A stretch of 26,972 bases of DNA from DATIRA01 sp964553405 (lineage in GTDB: Bacteria; Pseudomonadota; Gammaproteobacteria; Steroidobacterales; Steroidobacteraceae), in assembly GCA_964553405.1 (NCBI GenBank), contig CAZKLS010000026.1:1-26972 (forward strand). The letters are read 5' to 3'. Under the pieces are notes generated by a model. That model saw only the letters and a list, made by a program, of their open reading frames with translations. It did not search any database and was not told the DNA's origin. How positions within the stretch are numbered: the stretch's first letter is position 1; the number at the start of each line of letters is the position of its first letter. The position numbers and the translations under genes were made by a program. Of the stretch, positions 24,921 to 26,972 are shown piece after piece.

Positions 24921-25589
24921 GTGGCGTACTCCTATTCGATAGACGATCCGGCAAAAAACAGTAAGCGGACGCTGGCGTTCGCGCTGGTCGTGCTGATCCA
25001 CGTGCTGTTCGTCTGGGTGCTGGCCTCAGGGCTGGGCTCGAAGGCCGTCGAGATCGTGCTGGGCCCGGTCGAGACGAAGATCATCGAGGAAATTCCCCAG
25101 GACGACGACGAGCCGCCGCCGCCGCCGCCCGAGATCGAGGCGCCGCCGCCGTACGTCCCGCCGCCCGAGATTTCGATCGACCTGCCGGTGGACAGCGGTC
25201 CGACGACTGCGATCACGAACGTGACCACCGAGCGTCCCACGGCCCCGCCGCCCAAGGCCGCGCCGCCCCCGGCGCCGAAGCCGGTAGAGAAGAAAGTTGT
25301 TCGCGTGCCACCCTCGACCCAGGGCCGGGGCGCGCGCATCACCCAGCCCGAATACCCGCCGGCTTCACGGCGCGCCGGCGAGGCCGGCACGGTTCAGCTG
25401 TCCGTCTTCGTCAAGGAGAACGGCCGGGCCGGCGAAGTGAAGATCGTCAAGAGCAGCGGCTTCCCGAAGCTGGACGAGGCCGCGGTACGCGAGGTGCAGC
25501 GCAACTGGCGCTTCGTTCCCGGCAAGGAAGACGGCAAGCCTGTGGACATGTGGCACACGTTCGCAGTGACGTTCAGACTCGAGGATTGA
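24921..25589 (+). CDS. tonB: TonB energy-transducing protein
   Basis: 222 residues. A single membrane anchor (about 17-38, TLAFALVVLIHVLFVWVLAS) contains the conserved-type histidine (His27) that works with ExbB/ExbD. A periplasmic proline-rich, acidic spacer follows (runs of PPPPPP, PPPYVPPPE; about 70-155). The C-terminal TonB domain has ITQPEYPPASRRAGEAGTVQ and LDEAAVREVQRNWRF. It passes proton-motive energy to outer-membrane receptors. The GTG at 24921 follows GGAGGGGAT and puts the anchor at the usual distance; the longer reading from 24819 begins in the promoter. exbB follows after 79 nt. Confidence 0.93.
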   Translation: MAYSYSIDDPAKNSKRTLAFALVVLIHVLFVWVLASGLGSKAVEIVLGPVETKIIEEIPQDDDEPPPPPPEIEAPPPYVPPPEISIDLPVDSGPTTAITNVTTERPTAPPPKAAPPPAPKPVEKKVVRVPPSTQGRGARITQPEYPPASRRAGEAGTVQLSVFVKENGRAGEVKIVKSSGFPKLDEAAVREVQRNWRFVPGKEDGKPVDMWHTFAVTFRLED

Positions 25590-25668
25590 TCGGACACCCG
25601 CAGCGCGGCCGTGTCATTCGGCAGAAAACGGCACCCAGAAACAGATTCGTTCGGAGGAAGAGACCCCC

Positions 25669-26394
25669 ATGGCCACTGAAAGCGTAAGCGTCGACAACCC
25701 CTATGGACTCCAGGCCTTGTGGGCCCAGGGGGACTTCATCGCGAAGGGCGTGTTGATCCTGCTGGCACTGATGTCCGCCTATTCCTGGTTCATCATTTTC
25801 ACCAAGTGGTGGGAACAGCGGCGGCTGCTGAAGCAGGCGACCGAGGCCGACAAGAATTTCTGGGCCGCTGAGAACATCAAGACCGGCGTCAACAAGCTGA
25901 CCGGCAAGGGCAACGTCTTCAAGGCGATCGCCTCGGAGGCCATCGACGCTGCCGAGCACCACGACTCGAAGATGACCGGCTCCGTGCCGCTGCACGAGTG
26001 GATCGACAACGTAATCGCGCGCGGCGTCGCGCGGATCGGCAGCGCGCTCTCGACGCAGCTCCCGTTCCTGGCAACCACCGGCTCGACCGCGCCGTTCATC
26101 GGCCTGTTCGGCACGGTGTGGGGCATCTACCACGCGCTGGTCGCGATCGGCGTCGCGGGCCAGGCGAGCATCGACAAGGTGGCGGGCCCGGTCGGCGAGG
26201 CGCTGATCATGACCGCGATCGGCCTCGCCGTGGCGGTGCCGGCCGTGCTCGGCTACAACTACCTGCTCGGCCGCAACAAGCAGATCATGGAGCGCGTCAA
26301 GCTGTTCGCGGCCGACCTCGAGCAGGTCCTCGTCAGCGGCTCGCGGGTCGAGGGCAACGCGGCCAAGGTGATTTCAGGCGCCGCCCGCAAGTAA
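25669..26394 (+). CDS. exbB: ExbB proton-channel subunit (MotA/TolQ/ExbB family)
   Basis: 241 residues. A first membrane helix (about 24-44, GVLILLALMSAYSWFIIFTKW) is followed by a long cytoplasmic loop. Two C-terminal helices contain ATTGSTAPFIGLFGTVWGIY and ALIMTAIGLAVAVPAVLGYN, the proton-channel signature of the family. The ATG at 25669 has GGAGGAAGAG upstream. It assembles with ExbD to energise TonB. Context separates it from TolQ. Confidence 0.95.
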   Translation: MATESVSVDNPYGLQALWAQGDFIAKGVLILLALMSAYSWFIIFTKWWEQRRLLKQATEADKNFWAAENIKTGVNKLTGKGNVFKAIASEAIDAAEHHDSKMTGSVPLHEWIDNVIARGVARIGSALSTQLPFLATTGSTAPFIGLFGTVWGIYHALVAIGVAGQASIDKVAGPVGEALIMTAIGLAVAVPAVLGYNYLLGRNKQIMERVKLFAADLEQVLVSGSRVEGNAAKVISGAARK

Positions 26395-26427
26395 TCCCCG
26401 GCGCACCCAGCAAGAGGACGGAAGCAC

Positions 26428-26862
26428 ATGGCCATCACGACCAGCGGCGCCCCGAGCGACGAAGACCGGCCGATGTCGGAGATCAACACCACGCCCCTGG
26501 TGGACGTGATGCTGGTGCTTCTGATCCTGTTCCTGATCACGATCCCGGTCATCACGCAGTCGGTGAACGTGGACCTGCCGAAGGCGGCCAACATCCCGAC
26601 GCAGACGAAGCCCGAGAACATCAACATCGCGGTGGATGCCGACGGCAACGTCTACTGGAACACGGCCAGGGTGCCGAACAAGGAGGCGCTGCTCGAGCGC
26701 ATCAAGCAGGTCGCCGTGCTGGACCCGCAGCCCGAGATCCACGTCCGCGGCGACCGGAACACCAAGTACGAGTACGTCGGCCAGGTGATCGTCATGATCC
26801 AGCGGGGCGGCGTCCAGAAGGTCGGGTTCATCACCGAGCCGGACCGCGCGCTCGGTCGCTGA
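26428..26862 (+). CDS. exbD: ExbD proton-channel subunit, first copy
   Basis: 144 residues, one N-terminal transmembrane helix (about 24-43) and a periplasmic ExbD/TolR domain. The signature INTTPLVDVMLVLLILFLI includes the essential membrane aspartate (Asp26). The periplasmic part has INIAVDADGNVYWN and VHVRG-like DRNTKYEYV strands. The ATG is preceded by AGAGGACGGAAG. It lies 33 nt after exbB. Confidence 0.94.
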   Translation: MAITTSGAPSDEDRPMSEINTTPLVDVMLVLLILFLITIPVITQSVNVDLPKAANIPTQTKPENINIAVDADGNVYWNTARVPNKEALLERIKQVAVLDPQPEIHVRGDRNTKYEYVGQVIVMIQRGGVQKVGFITEPDRALGR

Positions 26863-26890
26863 CGGCGACGCACAGCGAGGAGTCACAAGC

Positions 26891-26972
26891 ATGGGAATGA
26901 GCATAGGCGGCGGCGATGACGAGCCGATGATGGACATCAACATGACGCCGCTGATCGACGTCATGCTGGTGC
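26891..26972 (+). CDS. exbD: ExbD proton-channel subunit, second copy (cut by window end)
   Basis: Only 27 codons are visible. It starts MGMSIGGGDDEPMMDINM and continues TPLIDVMLV, with the conserved membrane aspartate at position 23. GAGGAG lies upstream. It is 28 nt after the first exbD and clearly a paralogue. A tonB-exbB-exbD-exbD order is known in Xanthomonas. Confidence 0.88.
   Translation, partial: MGMSIGGGDDEPMMDINMTPLIDVMLV

Noticed and set aside
24721..25001. Two short minus-strand frames upstream of tonB
   Set aside because: They cover the tonB promoter region, carry no ribosome site or family motif, and look like chance frames.
25110..25160. GCC microsatellite as a repeat element
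   Set aside because: It encodes the proline-rich spacer of TonB and needs no other explanation.

Overview
This window is GC-rich chromosomal DNA of amino acid biosynthesis genes, most likely from a gammaproteobacterium close to the Xanthomonadales/Lysobacterales. The pointers are an aspartokinase-diaminopimelate decarboxylase fusion, a SAM-I riboswitch in front of a short MetX-type homoserine acyltransferase, a tonB-exbB-exbD-exbD cluster, and a TrpR/YerC-type regulator heading a hisGDCBHAFI operon. The taxonomy rests on remembered gene content, not on a search. A run of exactly 100 N inside asd shows that this is a draft assembly.

Layout. Positions 1-3959 (+) hold the 3' part of lysAC, asd (interrupted by the gap) and an MFS transporter, probably one transcript. 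Positions 3936-11315 (-) hold the complete histidine operon, read regulator-hisG-D-C-B-H-A-F-IE, almost every junction touching or overlapping; hisF appears to start with ATT. Its promoter (11335-11363) contains a small symmetric element that may be the regulator's own operator. Back to back with it, a + strand promoter (11381-11410) starts a SAM-I riboswitch (11419-11528) leading metX-metB. Positions 14136-19815 (-) hold ilvC-leuA-leuC-leuD-leuB. This operon has a promoter, a 37-codon leucine-rich leader peptide, an antiterminator pairing and an intrinsic terminator in its 5' leader, a complete attenuator. Positions 20173-24587 (+) hold a leucyl aminopeptidase, a second MFS protein and ilvD. 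After about 330 non-coding bases, 24921-26972 (+) holds tonB, exbB, exbD and the start of a second exbD.

Three nutrient-sensing mechanisms sit within about 9 kb: a probable protein repressor for histidine, a metabolite-binding RNA for methionine, and ribosome-mediated attenuation for branched-chain amino acids. The most novel item is a candidate small RNA (about 155 nt, - strand, 14004-13848) between metB and leuB. It has its own -35/-10, a junction of three hairpins closed by a 6-bp helix, and an intrinsic terminator with seven consecutive U. I do not recognise its family.

I found no tRNA or rRNA genes, CRISPR arrays, prophage or intact mobile elements. One short AT-rich stretch (24751-24795) may be a transposon-end relic.
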